Positions 1 through 8,694 of a stretch of 64,000 bases of DNA are shown here, piece by piece. The notes under the pieces are model-generated. The model saw nothing but the letters and a program-made list of their open reading frames with translations, was not told the DNA's origin and did not search any database. Position 1 is the first letter of the stretch. Every line of letters starts with the position of its first letter. This DNA is from Planctomycetota bacterium (GTDB lineage Bacteria; Planctomycetota; Planctomycetia; Pirellulales; Pirellulaceae), in contig JAQCHP010000009.1 of NCBI GenBank assembly GCA_027619595.1, forward strand, positions 1 through 64,000, given 5' to 3'. Both the position numbers and the translations under genes were made by a program.

Positions 1-419
1 AGTCCGGATGCAATTAAATACGAAATCAAACCAAAGATCAAAAGGCTCGCCCCTTGATGTGATCCGGAGCGACCAAACAGCCACAATAGGCCACCGCCAA
101 ACACGGAAATCAATGTCACCACCCACCAGGTCCGTGCACGCGACCCGGCAAGCAATGATAGGAGTACGAATAGCGGAATCGTATTCCCAATCAGGTGTTG
201 GAAATTCCCATGGAGAAATGTCATGGTGCCAATTCCCACTAGGCCCACAAGTTTCCTTGGAACCAACCCCCAGTCACCAATCGATGTCACCTGGGACAGA
301 AAGAACGACAGCCAAATCGTGCCAACGAACAACGAACTGCCAAATAGTTCCTGCCTGATCGAGTGGATGCTACCACTCGATAGTGCGTGTTCGCGTCCGC
401 CGTCCCTATCCGATGTCAA
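1..419 (-). CDS. Rhomboid-family intramembrane serine protease, 3' end cut by window edge
   Basis: The minus strand is open from a TTG at 419 to the left edge, 139 codons. The translation shows hydrophobic segments at about residues 29-42 and 88-100, then a third. The pattern HGNFQHLIGN at about 76-85 matches the rhomboid HxxxxHxxxN motif. HQGASLLIFG near the end matches the region of the catalytic serine, although the usual GxSG reads GASL here. The catalytic histidine of the last helix would lie outside the window. Rhomboids cut membrane proteins within the bilayer. The TTG start is chosen because GAGG sits 5 nt upstream and no better start lies between it and the upstream gene, which ends 34 nt away on the same strand. 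The family assignment is good; activity cannot be judged from the visible part. Confidence 0.75.
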   Translation of the reverse strand, partial: MTSDRDGGREHALSSGSIHSIRQELFGSSLFVGTIWLSFFLSQVTSIGDWGLVPRKLVGLVGIGTMTFLHGNFQHLIGNTIPLFVLLSLLAGSRARTWWVVTLISVFGGGLLWLFGRSGSHQGASLLIFGLISYLIASG

Positions 420-453
420 GAATTCCTCACAATGCTTCGTCCACCTGAGAAGC

Positions 454-936
454 TCAATGCGAATGACCGCCGGGACCATGTACATGACCGTGCGCAAGCT
501 CTTCCGCAGTTGCTTCACGCACATCACGAATCGTAACGTCAAAACTAAGAGTCACTCCAGCCAGTGGGTGATTTCCGTCGACGGTTACCATATCATCAGA
601 AATTTCGACAACAGTAACTAGCGTTGGTCCGTCACCGGTATCAACTTCAAACTCCATGCCCAATTCTAAATCATCGATGTCACTAAATTCTTCTCTTGAG
701 ACATCATGCTGAAGGGCGTCATTCCATTCGCCGTAACCGTCTACAGGAGCAACAACCACTTGCAAGTGATCACCGACTTGCTTGCCGGATAATTCCCTTT
801 CCAGCCCAACAATCAGGCCACCTGTCCCATGTAAGTAAAATAGTGGTTCGCTGCCGTCCGACGTGTCAATAACCATGCCGTCGTCGTCCTTCAGTGTGTA
901 ATCAATGGCAACGACCGAATTCTTTGCTATTCGCAT
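454..936 (-). CDS. FKBP-type peptidyl-prolyl cis-trans isomerase, SlyD-like
   Basis: 160 residues. The N-terminus VVAIDYTLKDDDGMVIDTS and LIVGLERELSGKQVGD are the FKBP halves. They flank an insert-in-flap region at about residues 70-120 (VDGYGEWNDALQHDVSREEF), and the core closes with NHPLAGVTLSFDVTI. The tail is rich in His and Gly (HGHVHGPGGHSH), as in SlyD, where it binds nickel and other metals. Such proteins are cytoplasmic folding helpers with chaperone activity. The ATG at 936 is preferred over a start 12 codons upstream because FKBP similarity begins there. No clear ribosome-binding site is seen. A rhomboid gene follows 34 nt downstream on the same strand, so they may be cotranscribed. 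Confidence 0.88.
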   Translation of the reverse strand: MRIAKNSVVAIDYTLKDDDGMVIDTSDGSEPLFYLHGTGGLIVGLERELSGKQVGDHLQVVVAPVDGYGEWNDALQHDVSREEFSDIDDLELGMEFEVDTGDGPTLVTVVEISDDMVTVDGNHPLAGVTLSFDVTIRDVREATAEELAHGHVHGPGGHSH

Positions 937-1347
937 GACGCATTCCAATTTGCAACCTTGGGGGCCTTCCACCGGTCACGGGTGGCAACATGCGCCACTC
1001 TGAACCGCGAACGGAGCCGACCAGTGACGCGATATGAGGAGTCAGTTTCGAATTGTTCGAGGCTGACAATCTTTATCCCAAAATCGACACGCTGATCCTT
1101 CAAGATTGTACCGTACCATCCAACTATTTCCCATTGGTCCTGGATTTTTCACAATGACGCGAGAAAGAAACACCACAAGCCAAGTGTAATATCGCCATTC
1201 TTGCGATTTTGTTCCATTCACGACACACTTTGAAACGGGAATACATTGCCAAAAAAATCCAAAATGGCATCGGCGTGTTCCAGGCAGAGCTGTCGACGCC
1301 CCGCAGGTCAGGGAACTATCACAAGTTACGCACCAAAAACGCGTAGG
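937..1347. other. Gene-free stretch
   Basis: About 410 bases between the cysteine hydrolase gene and the SlyD-like gene, both on the minus strand. No open frame here looks coding and no RNA gene or strong hairpin with a T-run was recognised. It presumably holds the promoter of the SlyD-like gene and the end of the hydrolase transcript. Confidence 0.4.
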
Positions 1348-1896
1348 TTATCCCAAGCGCGATGTCCACTCATGAGTCGAAATGACGTCACTAATGAACA
1401 TCTGCTGAGAAACTAGAATGGATGCATGGAGCTGTTCCGCAGTGACCGCGCCGGCCTTGTTTTCGACGTCCAGTGTTCCGGTGGCGTCCTGCAAAAATTC
1501 GACATTGTATCCTCGATGAAATGCCTCGCGGGCTGTCGTGTCACAACACATCTGTGTCATATACCCGGCAATCGTAACGCAATCCGCACCAACACTCTTG
1601 ATCCAGTCGCCGAGTTTCGTATTCGTAAACGAACCGGGTAGCTGCTTGTCGATTAAAATGTCCCTCGGTCGCTGCTCAACTTCACGATGCAATTGCCAGG
1701 TAGCCGAATTGAGCCGAAAGATGGGCGATTCAGGGTCGGGTTGATGATGACGAATGACCGCGGTGGGTATCCGCGTCTTGGCGGCTTCATCCATGACGTG
1801 AAGTATCTGTTCAAGATGGCCCACGGGATAGATGATCGGGAACGCTCCGTCGAAATATTCACGTTGAACATCGATTACGAGCAAGGCTCTCTTCAT
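1348..1896 (-). CDS. Cysteine hydrolase of the isochorismatase family
   Basis: 182 residues, the usual size for this family. The fold starts with ALLVIDVQREYF, where Asp9 is the first catalytic residue. Lys84 lies in DKQLPGSF, and the nucleophile is most likely Cys117 in GYMTQMCCDTTAREA. Members hydrolyse amides or enol ethers (nicotinamidase, isochorismatase, ureidoacrylate hydrolase and others); the substrate cannot be told from sequence or neighbours. The ATG at 1896 is used, but an in-frame GTG lies three codons upstream and neither has a convincing ribosome-binding site. The gene stands alone between two larger intergenic gaps. Confidence 0.85.
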   Translation of the reverse strand: MKRALLVIDVQREYFDGAFPIIYPVGHLEQILHVMDEAAKTRIPTAVIRHHQPDPESPIFRLNSATWQLHREVEQRPRDILIDKQLPGSFTNTKLGDWIKSVGADCVTIAGYMTQMCCDTTAREAFHRGYNVEFLQDATGTLDVENKAGAVTAEQLHASILVSQQMFISDVISTHEWTSRLG

Positions 1897-2091
1897 GGTA
1901 TCCACTTTGGTAATTTGGAAAAAGGAAAGGGAGTTGATTGAGTGGCGGAAACTTACTTCGTCGACCGGCTATCGCACGGGCGATGTTAAGTCGGAATCAA
2001 ATTCTAGTAGAAATTAACTGAGGAGAGAAGCCTCGGGTTTACTCTCGTCCGGGGGCAATACAATACTACCGAGCCTTTAATGCCTGCCAAA

Positions 2092-4629
2092 CTACGGTTG
2101 TCGGTGATCCATCCGGAGGTAAGCAATGATGTCGGCAATCTCATGCTCGGTGAAAGTGTCAAGCAGGTTTTCCGGCATCGGGGATACCGACGCGGGGTAG
2201 GAATTTACGATCGAATCGCGACCTACCGTTTCCGTCTCGCCGGTGCCACTGTTGATTTCGAGCACAATTTCAGTTCCTGTGACCGATACGACACGTCCTG
2301 TCACCGTGCGCCCCGAGTCGAGTTCGTAGCTCGCACTTCTATATTTTGGATCGATTTGTCGTGACGGCTCGAGTATCGATTCAAGGATAGCTCGACTGTC
2401 ATAGCGTTTGCCCACGGTCGATAAATCGGGACCAACCGGCGTCCCCTGGTTGCCGATAAGGTGACACCTTAGGCACGTGGTCGCTGCAACCAATCCCTTT
2501 CCGCGGTCTTCGGATGCACTTGGCAATGCATCGGCGACGGCTGGTAGCAGCTCGGTCATCGTCCATTGCTTCACGAAGGGACGTGGAGTAGTGATCGCTT
2601 CTTTGGGAGATTCGTCCTCAATCGCCACGATCAATGCTTTGAAAGCATCTTGTTGCTCGGCAGTAAGTTGTGCCAGAAAATCGGAGCGAATACGATCCAA
2701 TGTACGCGATAACCATTTGCCACCTCGAAATCGTGATGTTTGTGCCAGCCATGCGAGCATGTCGCGCCGTGTCTGAGGAGTCCAATATCGATTCGCGCGG
2801 CTCAGGACGTCCCCGTAGTGAATTTGTTCCTCCTGCGAAATCGAGGTCCCCAGTAGTGCAACCGACTCGGCGACGACTTTGGGGGAATCGAGATAGACAA
2901 GCAGGTCGCAGAGTTCCCGATTGACACGCGAGTCATCGCGTGGATACATGGCTTCGAGATATTCACGAACCTGGCGACTTTGCGCTTCGTTGGGTTGGCC
3001 TTGACGTATAAATGTCAGCTCCAAGACTCGCATCGCTATCAATTGGAGCGACGGATCGAGCGAATGCAATTTGAGTCGATCCATCGATTGAAGGATTGAT
3101 GCAAGATCGGTGGGGGCTCCTACGCGAGCGAGGGCCATCAGTCCCATGAGGGCGGCCTGAGGTCGATTCTCCTTCAGCGCCTTTTCACGCCATTCACTCG
3201 TGGGTTGACGTTCGATCGCAATGCGAGCTGCGAACCGGATCCACACATCAGGACTATTCAAGTGGTCCCATGCGAAATCAACTGCACGAGGGTCGGCACC
3301 CTTGTGAAATTCTTCGAGCTGGTGACGCAGGCGACGGGCAGCGGTTGCCCGCTCTTCTTTTTCTTGATTCGTCGGTGTGGTGGTCGATTCAAGGGGCGTC
3401 GGTTCTCCAGTGGTGATTACGCGATAGAGTCCCGATTGAGAGCCACGTCCGCCCGTAATAAAATACAACGCTCCGTCGGGTCCAATCGCCATGTCGCAGA
3501 CATTAAGTGGAGCACCCTCTAGGAAGACCTCGTATTCACAGCGATACGACGCTCCGTCTGCCAGGGTGTGTACCAACAAGATGCGTCCATTCTGCCAGTC
3601 CGCTGCGAAGAGGGCCTTTCGGTAAGGCGCCGGAAATTGACAATGAGTCCCGAACACCATTCCGGTGGGCGACCCCAATCCGAGATCCAAATTGCTGGGC
3701 AAACTATCGGCATAATATGCGGGCCACTTGCCGGTCCCCCAGCGCCAGCCATACTCGCCCGCTGAAACCACGTGGTTGATGCGAGTTGGTCGATACCAGG
3801 GCTGTCCGACATCCCATTCCATGTCCGCGTCGTAAGTAAATATTTCGCCATCCGGAGAAAATGCCATATCGAATTGGTTTCGAAATCCTCCGGCGAATAT
3901 TTCCCATTGCGTCCCTTCCCGGTCGGTCCGTGCGATGTATCCGACACGATTATCTTGGTCGGTATCGTAAGGGCTCGGGATGACCCAATCGTTTCGCGGA
4001 TCTCGGTACGCTGAGTCTGGCGCCGACCCATCGGGAAACGAAACATCGTTGCCCACCACCACGTAGATCAGTTCATCCGGCCCCAGAACAACTTGATTCG
4101 CTCCGTGCCCAAAACGACTGCGATAGTCGAACGACTTCACGAGCCGCGGCTGCTTGAACTGGTCGTTAACTGCGTCATAATCGAGTCGATAAAATCCGTT
4201 ACTGTCCGTCGCGCAAACATACAGTCCATCGTGGGCCGCGAGGACTCCTCGGCAATGTTTTAGATTCTGTGTATGTTCGAGAAGCTCAAAGTGCGCATCA
4301 TTGCTTGGGTCTTGCGTGAGCTGACCTACAGGTGTGTCTAACTTGTCGGCTGTTGGCGGATTTTGTTCCTGGCGAAGCGTTTTTCCGCCCAATGTTATTC
4401 TTGCCAGCCCGATTTCATCCAGTCCTAAAATGATGCGTCCTTGTGGGTCGAATGTCATACTGATCCACGAACCTTCTCCTTTTTGCGCGGAACGCAAGAG
4501 TTCGACGCGGAATCCAGCATGAACGGAAATCGAGGAGCTAGGCGTAGCGTGACCACCGCTTGCCAGGGTCAGGTCCCCGCAGAGTTGCCAGGTCAGAACG
4601 AACTGAAAACACAGAATCACTCTCGACAT
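2092..4629 (-). CDS. PVC-type beta-propeller/HEAT/cytochrome c protein
   Basis: 845 residues. An N-terminal export signal (SRVILCFQFVLTWQLCGDLT) is followed by a beta-propeller of the membrane-bound dehydrogenase type at about residues 40-390 (GLYVCATDSNGFYRLDYD, GPDGALYFITGGRGSQSG). Helical HEAT-like repeats follow at about 420-690. The C-terminal haem domain has Cys719-x-x-Cys722-His723 in TTCLRCHLIGNQG, then GPDLSTVGKRY and EPSRQIDPKY, which are hallmarks of the PVC cytochrome family. Such proteins are periplasmic and thought to take part in oxidative breakdown of sugars or polysaccharides; the substrate is unknown. The ATG at 4629 has AGGA 7 nt upstream and is preferred over a TTG eight codons earlier. 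It belongs to no obvious operon. Confidence 0.85.
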   Translation of the reverse strand: MSRVILCFQFVLTWQLCGDLTLASGGHATPSSSISVHAGFRVELLRSAQKGEGSWISMTFDPQGRIILGLDEIGLARITLGGKTLRQEQNPPTADKLDTPVGQLTQDPSNDAHFELLEHTQNLKHCRGVLAAHDGLYVCATDSNGFYRLDYDAVNDQFKQPRLVKSFDYRSRFGHGANQVVLGPDELIYVVVGNDVSFPDGSAPDSAYRDPRNDWVIPSPYDTDQDNRVGYIARTDREGTQWEIFAGGFRNQFDMAFSPDGEIFTYDADMEWDVGQPWYRPTRINHVVSAGEYGWRWGTGKWPAYYADSLPSNLDLGLGSPTGMVFGTHCQFPAPYRKALFAADWQNGRILLVHTLADGASYRCEYEVFLEGAPLNVCDMAIGPDGALYFITGGRGSQSGLYRVITTGEPTPLESTTTPTNQEKEERATAARRLRHQLEEFHKGADPRAVDFAWDHLNSPDVWIRFAARIAIERQPTSEWREKALKENRPQAALMGLMALARVGAPTDLASILQSMDRLKLHSLDPSLQLIAMRVLELTFIRQGQPNEAQSRQVREYLEAMYPRDDSRVNRELCDLLVYLDSPKVVAESVALLGTSISQEEQIHYGDVLSRANRYWTPQTRRDMLAWLAQTSRFRGGKWLSRTLDRIRSDFLAQLTAEQQDAFKALIVAIEDESPKEAITTPRPFVKQWTMTELLPAVADALPSASEDRGKGLVAATTCLRCHLIGNQGTPVGPDLSTVGKRYDSRAILESILEPSRQIDPKYRSASYELDSGRTVTGRVVSVTGTEIVLEINSGTGETETVGRDSIVNSYPASVSPMPENLLDTFTEHEIADIIAYLRMDHRQP

Positions 4630-4708
4630 AAGAAATCCTGAAAAACCGTGCAATCAATTTCATCCAAAACAGCTCAAACCCAAAGCCGGATGCAATTGAA
4701 TCAGCGTA

Positions 4709-5062
4709 TCACACGAACGAATTCTCGACCACATACCAAGCAGCGCCCCATTTCACATGGAATGCATGGTGCGATTCGCTCCAATCAGACTTCCACGCGA
4801 CCGGTTCTACAACGGGCATGGCAGCAAATTCTTCGATCGCTTGTTCCGCGAAGATAATGCGGCGTAGAGTCGCGCGGTACTGGAAGGACGTCGCCGCGCC
4901 ATTACTCAGCGTTTTCGTTGCCACTAACTCAAAATGGTCACACATTCTTCGCAAAGGTTCGAGGCACGCTCCATGACTTCCTGGCGCAACCCGTAAGGTG
5001 AGCCGTGATAACGGTCGTGGATTACGAAATGCCGAAGAGGCAGCGGTATGGCTCGCAAAATA
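4709..5062 (-). pseudogene. Possible orphan C-terminal fragment of a membrane protein
   Basis: The minus strand carries an open frame whose last 100 residues read like real protein: LTLRVAPGSHGACLEPLRR, then HFELVATKTLSNGAATSFQY, then MPVVEPVAWKSDW. The pattern recalls the ferredoxin-like C-terminal domain that follows the membrane part in DUF4956/MgtC-type proteins. No membrane part is present: upstream the frame becomes non-descript and runs into the divergent DUF1501 gene. There is no plausible start codon with a ribosome-binding site. I read it as a decayed remnant, with a spurious frame as the alternative. Confidence 0.3.
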
Positions 5063-5175
5063 AATGGCACTGTTACTTCCGACACGCGGGGGAGCTGTCT
5101 CGGATCGATGACTTGGGTTCCAATTCGTCCGGTTGGAGGGTACAATGAACGCCCCGCCCTGAGGAGTGCCAATAC

Positions 5176-6603
5176 GTGTTATCAATTCTGGGTCGCCCCC
5201 GTCATACTTGCAACGGTATCTCGCGCCGCGAATTGCTCACGGCCGGAGGTGCTGGACTGTTTGGGCTGTCTTTGCCGCAGCTCATGCGTGCCGAAGCGGA
5301 ATCCCCTTCCCAGTCCCCCGGGCGGGCGAAGTCGGTGATCTTTTTGTTTCTGTTTGGCGGGCCCAGTCAGCTGGAAACGTTCGATATGAAGCCCGACGCA
5401 CCGTCGGAGATCCGCGGTCCGTTTTCTCCCATTCGCTGCCGGACGCCGGGTCTCCATATTTCCGAACACCTACCCCGGTTGGCTGACCTGTCCGACAAGT
5501 ACTGCATCGTGCGCACGATGTCGCATTCGTACAACGACCATAGTGGCGGTGCCCACTACATCCAAACTGGACGTCGATGGCACATTCCGATCGGGGGCGG
5601 ATTTAATGCAACTCCGGCCGACGCTCCATCGATTGGCTCCGTTGTTGAACTTACCAACCAAGAGTCGGCTCGCCCTCGATTACTTCCGAGCTATGCCGTG
5701 CTTCCAAATTGGCTGGGGCGACTCGAGCAGAGTGGCCAATACCGCCGACCGGGCCAATACGCAGGGTGGTTGGGACAAGCCTATAACCCGATGACTACGT
5801 CGGTCGATAAACGCGATGCGGCGGACAATCCGTACTGGCGAGATTGTTCGGATGCAGAGCTAACGTACGCGCTCGATGGTATGTCAGGAGGGGTGACGCT
5901 GGACGTTTTGAATCGTCGCGCTTCGTTGCTGGACCAATTCGAATTGTCGCGCCGGCAACTTGACTCTGTCGCGACGAACGTATTCACCGAATATCGTGAG
6001 AAAGCGCTTCACCTCGTAACGTCGCACGAAACACGCAACGCACTTGATATTCAAGCGGAATCGCCCGCCATGCGGGATCGCTACGGGCGTCATTTACTCG
6101 GTCAATCCTGTTTAATGGCGCGTCGACTTGTGGAGTCTGGTGTTCGTTTTGTTACCGTACACTACGAAACCGTGGACGGATATGGCTGGGATAGTCATCT
6201 AAATAGTGAAGACGTCAAGCATCACTTATTGCCCACGTTCGACCAGGCGTGCTCCGCGTTATTAACAGACCTTGAGGAACGAGGCTTGCTAGACGAGACA
6301 CTCGTCGTAGCGATGGGCGAAATGGGGCGCACTCCTGTAGCAACCAACCAATGGGGGCGTGGGCATTGGAGTACACTCTTTCCTGCGCTGCTGGCTGGGG
6401 CAGGTATTCGTGGCGGATCGACGTATGGACGTTCCGACAAGAAAGCCGCCTATCCCATTGAGTCTCCCGTCAGCCCCGAGGACATGGCGGCAACTCTGTT
6501 TTGGGCCTTGGGCATCGACGAGAAAACCGTCCTTTACAATGCGGAAGGACGTCCAACGCAACTGCATGATGGCGGTACTGCTTTGACGGAATTGTTTTCG
6601 TAA
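5176..6603 (+). CDS. Tat-exported DUF1501 protein (alkaline-phosphatase-like fold)
   Basis: 475 residues. A twin-arginine signal SRRELLTAGGAGLFGLSLP lies at about residues 17-35, so the protein is exported folded. The DUF1501 core starts with KSVIFLFLFGGPSQLETFD and includes SHSYNDHSGGAHYIQTG, TVHYETVDGYGWDSH and VVAMGEMGRTP. These belong to the metal-site segments of the alkaline phosphatase/sulfatase superfamily, though no sulfatase active-site signature is present. DUF1501 proteins are greatly expanded in planctomycetes and usually sit beside DUF1549/DUF1553 cytochromes; here no such partner is adjacent. The GTG start at 5176 has GAGGAG 9 nt upstream. It converges with the DUF1080 gene two bases downstream. 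Confidence 0.88.
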   Translation: MLSILGRPRHTCNGISRRELLTAGGAGLFGLSLPQLMRAEAESPSQSPGRAKSVIFLFLFGGPSQLETFDMKPDAPSEIRGPFSPIRCRTPGLHISEHLPRLADLSDKYCIVRTMSHSYNDHSGGAHYIQTGRRWHIPIGGGFNATPADAPSIGSVVELTNQESARPRLLPSYAVLPNWLGRLEQSGQYRRPGQYAGWLGQAYNPMTTSVDKRDAADNPYWRDCSDAELTYALDGMSGGVTLDVLNRRASLLDQFELSRRQLDSVATNVFTEYREKALHLVTSHETRNALDIQAESPAMRDRYGRHLLGQSCLMARRLVESGVRFVTVHYETVDGYGWDSHLNSEDVKHHLLPTFDQACSALLTDLEERGLLDETLVVAMGEMGRTPVATNQWGRGHWSTLFPALLAGAGIRGGSTYGRSDKKAAYPIESPVSPEDMAATLFWALGIDEKTVLYNAEGRPTQLHDGGTALTELFS

Positions 6604-6605
6604 GG

Positions 6606-8672
6606 TTACGTATTCAAGCGTTTGATACGCAGATTCTTGAATTCGAGTCGCATCCCTTTGTCGTGGATTTGCAATCCAATCGCGCCCTGATCGAGCCGAC
6701 CATGCTGAGAGTTGTCCGTAAACTCCGAGGCCAGCTTGCCATTGATGAAGAACTGGAAATGGTTGCCGACCGCCAGGATGCGAACTTGATTCCAATCCCT
6801 GTCACGGATGTCGGCTTCCGTAAGTGCTCCCGGAATATTGGTGGCGTGGGGCTGATCGTTTTGGTCAATCGTGAGCAGTGTTCCACGATGACACGGATGT
6901 TCTTTGCGACTTCCATCAAAATGGAAATCCCATGCGCCAAGAATCCGTGCGCCAATGCCCACGTGTCCCAGATCGGCATGATAACCGACGAATGGTCGCT
7001 GCTGCGATTTATCCGGTTGGCAACGAATTTCAATTCCAGAATTTCCTTTGTCGGGAATTCGATATTCGAGTTCCAGCTCGAAGTCGGTGATGTGCCGATC
7101 ATTCCAAACGAGGTAAGCCAATCCGTTGGTGCTCCCTTGTCCCACAATAGTACCCTTCTGTACCGACCAGTCGGACGCTCGTTCGGTCGGCACAGACTGC
7201 CATCCGTCGAGCGAACGACCGTCAAACATGGATGTGCTGACAACCGGTTTACCGTTCCGTCGGAGCCCAGGTGGAGGGGGTGCGTTTGGGGGCATAGATT
7301 CCCAGGAACTCCCCATTTCTCGTACGGATCTCCAATCGCCCGGAGTGTAGGCGAATTCGAGGTGAGGAGTGGGAATTGGCTTGCCACCCTGCGAGTTCGA
7401 GTGCATGGCCGCGTCAAGTGCTCCACCTGCTAACAATGTTCGTTCGGCCGGGTAGGGGGGAGTTCCTGTTGTGAAAAAATGCTGTACGGCATAGGCAAGC
7501 GCGGAGAACAGGGAACGGCTACCCCACGGTCCGCCATAAAACGAAGTTGCTCGATCGATGGAGTCGCCTTTCAGACGGCAGGCTGCACAGAAACCTACGC
7601 CGCCAAAGCTCAACGCCGCGCCACGCGTTCCGTCCTTGTAGTCGATCAGGATGACGCGTGGTGGCGCAGTAATCATTGCGCGCAATGACACCTTACGGTG
7701 TTCCGGATCGGCGTTGATCGCAGCTTCTGCTAGTGGAATCGACCAGCGTCCTTCGTCCGCGGCCTGCCAAACAGCGTCACCGGAAAGCTGCTGGACTCTG
7801 GAAATCCCCGTCTCGCCACCGCGTCGCCCTTCCGCCAATGATTGTAGGAGTTCGACGCCGTGGTAATCGTATCCTTCCAGGTCGCCACCATGAATGGAAA
7901 TGATTTCTGCTATCTCGGCGTCAGGTGGTAGTTCCAAGGTGGGCCTACGTTGCGCCAAGGGTACGGAACTCCCTGCCATGAGCGGAACTCCGGCCTGACG
8001 CGCCGTTTCGAACATCTGTTTCCCCCAGTCCCAGCGGTACGTGAAATTCTTATCGTTGAAAAGGGGGACCGTGCGGTTGGATTTCCGCATGACGGAGACG
8101 GCTTCCTTCAGAAATCGCCATTTGGGAAATTCGCGATCCGATAACGCGGCTACAGATCGGTAACCGTATTCGCCGATCGATAGTACGGCGTCGACCGCTA
8201 GTTGCGTGGTACCCAAGCACAAGGCGCCTTCCACGGACGAGTAAATCGGAATCCCGTAGCTGCGCGCGACATCGCGTCCGATATCGTCGGAATTCAGGCC
8301 GACACCTTGTTCGGTGCCATTGTCATCACTCTTGCTAGGAAACTTGTCGATGTAGAACGACACCACATCAAATTGGGGTGATATCATCGTACCGTTGAAG
8401 AGGTACGGCTCCAAGAACTTATCGAGAAGCAGATCGGAATGGGACCCTTCGGTAAAGTGGGTGAAAAGTGCCGCTACCTTGAGTCGTCCGGGAGGACGTT
8501 CGGCATTGGACGCTGACGTTACTGAGGAAAGCCCCAATGTGCCGAATGTCGTAGGCAGCAGAGTGGATCCAGCAATGGCCGTAGCTTGGCTTAAGAATCG
8601 ACGACGCGATCTGGATAACATGCTGAACGGATTGTCGCTGTTTCGCCGTCGCGGATGATTTGAATGTGTCAT
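6606..8672 (-). CDS. Secreted two-domain protein with C-terminal DUF1080 domain
   Basis: 688 residues. A Tat-type signal (SRSRRRFLSQATAIAGS) is followed by a large N-terminal region at about 60-430 that I do not assign (RLKVAALFTHFTEGSHSDLL, IISIHGGDLEGYDYHG). Residues from about 490 form a DUF1080 domain, the 3-keto-disaccharide hydrolase/glucanase-like jelly roll: SMFDGRSLDGWQS, DFELELEYRIPDKGNSGIE, HVGIGARILGAWDFH, WNQVRILAVGNHFQFFING. DUF1080 proteins are thought to act on oxidised sugars or glycans outside the cytoplasm. The ATG at 8672 has GGAG 8 nt upstream. It lies 22 nt downstream of a Gfo/Idh/MocA oxidoreductase gene, probably in one operon. Confidence 0.8.
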   Translation of the reverse strand: MTHSNHPRRRNSDNPFSMLSRSRRRFLSQATAIAGSTLLPTTFGTLGLSSVTSASNAERPPGRLKVAALFTHFTEGSHSDLLLDKFLEPYLFNGTMISPQFDVVSFYIDKFPSKSDDNGTEQGVGLNSDDIGRDVARSYGIPIYSSVEGALCLGTTQLAVDAVLSIGEYGYRSVAALSDREFPKWRFLKEAVSVMRKSNRTVPLFNDKNFTYRWDWGKQMFETARQAGVPLMAGSSVPLAQRRPTLELPPDAEIAEIISIHGGDLEGYDYHGVELLQSLAEGRRGGETGISRVQQLSGDAVWQAADEGRWSIPLAEAAINADPEHRKVSLRAMITAPPRVILIDYKDGTRGAALSFGGVGFCAACRLKGDSIDRATSFYGGPWGSRSLFSALAYAVQHFFTTGTPPYPAERTLLAGGALDAAMHSNSQGGKPIPTPHLEFAYTPGDWRSVREMGSSWESMPPNAPPPPGLRRNGKPVVSTSMFDGRSLDGWQSVPTERASDWSVQKGTIVGQGSTNGLAYLVWNDRHITDFELELEYRIPDKGNSGIEIRCQPDKSQQRPFVGYHADLGHVGIGARILGAWDFHFDGSRKEHPCHRGTLLTIDQNDQPHATNIPGALTEADIRDRDWNQVRILAVGNHFQFFINGKLASEFTDNSQHGRLDQGAIGLQIHDKGMRLEFKNLRIKRLNT

Positions 8673-8694
8673 TGAAAGAGCTCCAAAGTTTTGA

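Noticed and set aside
223-621. 132-codon plus-strand frame near the left edge
   Set aside because: It is antisense to the rhomboid and SlyD-like genes, both of which show clear family motifs.
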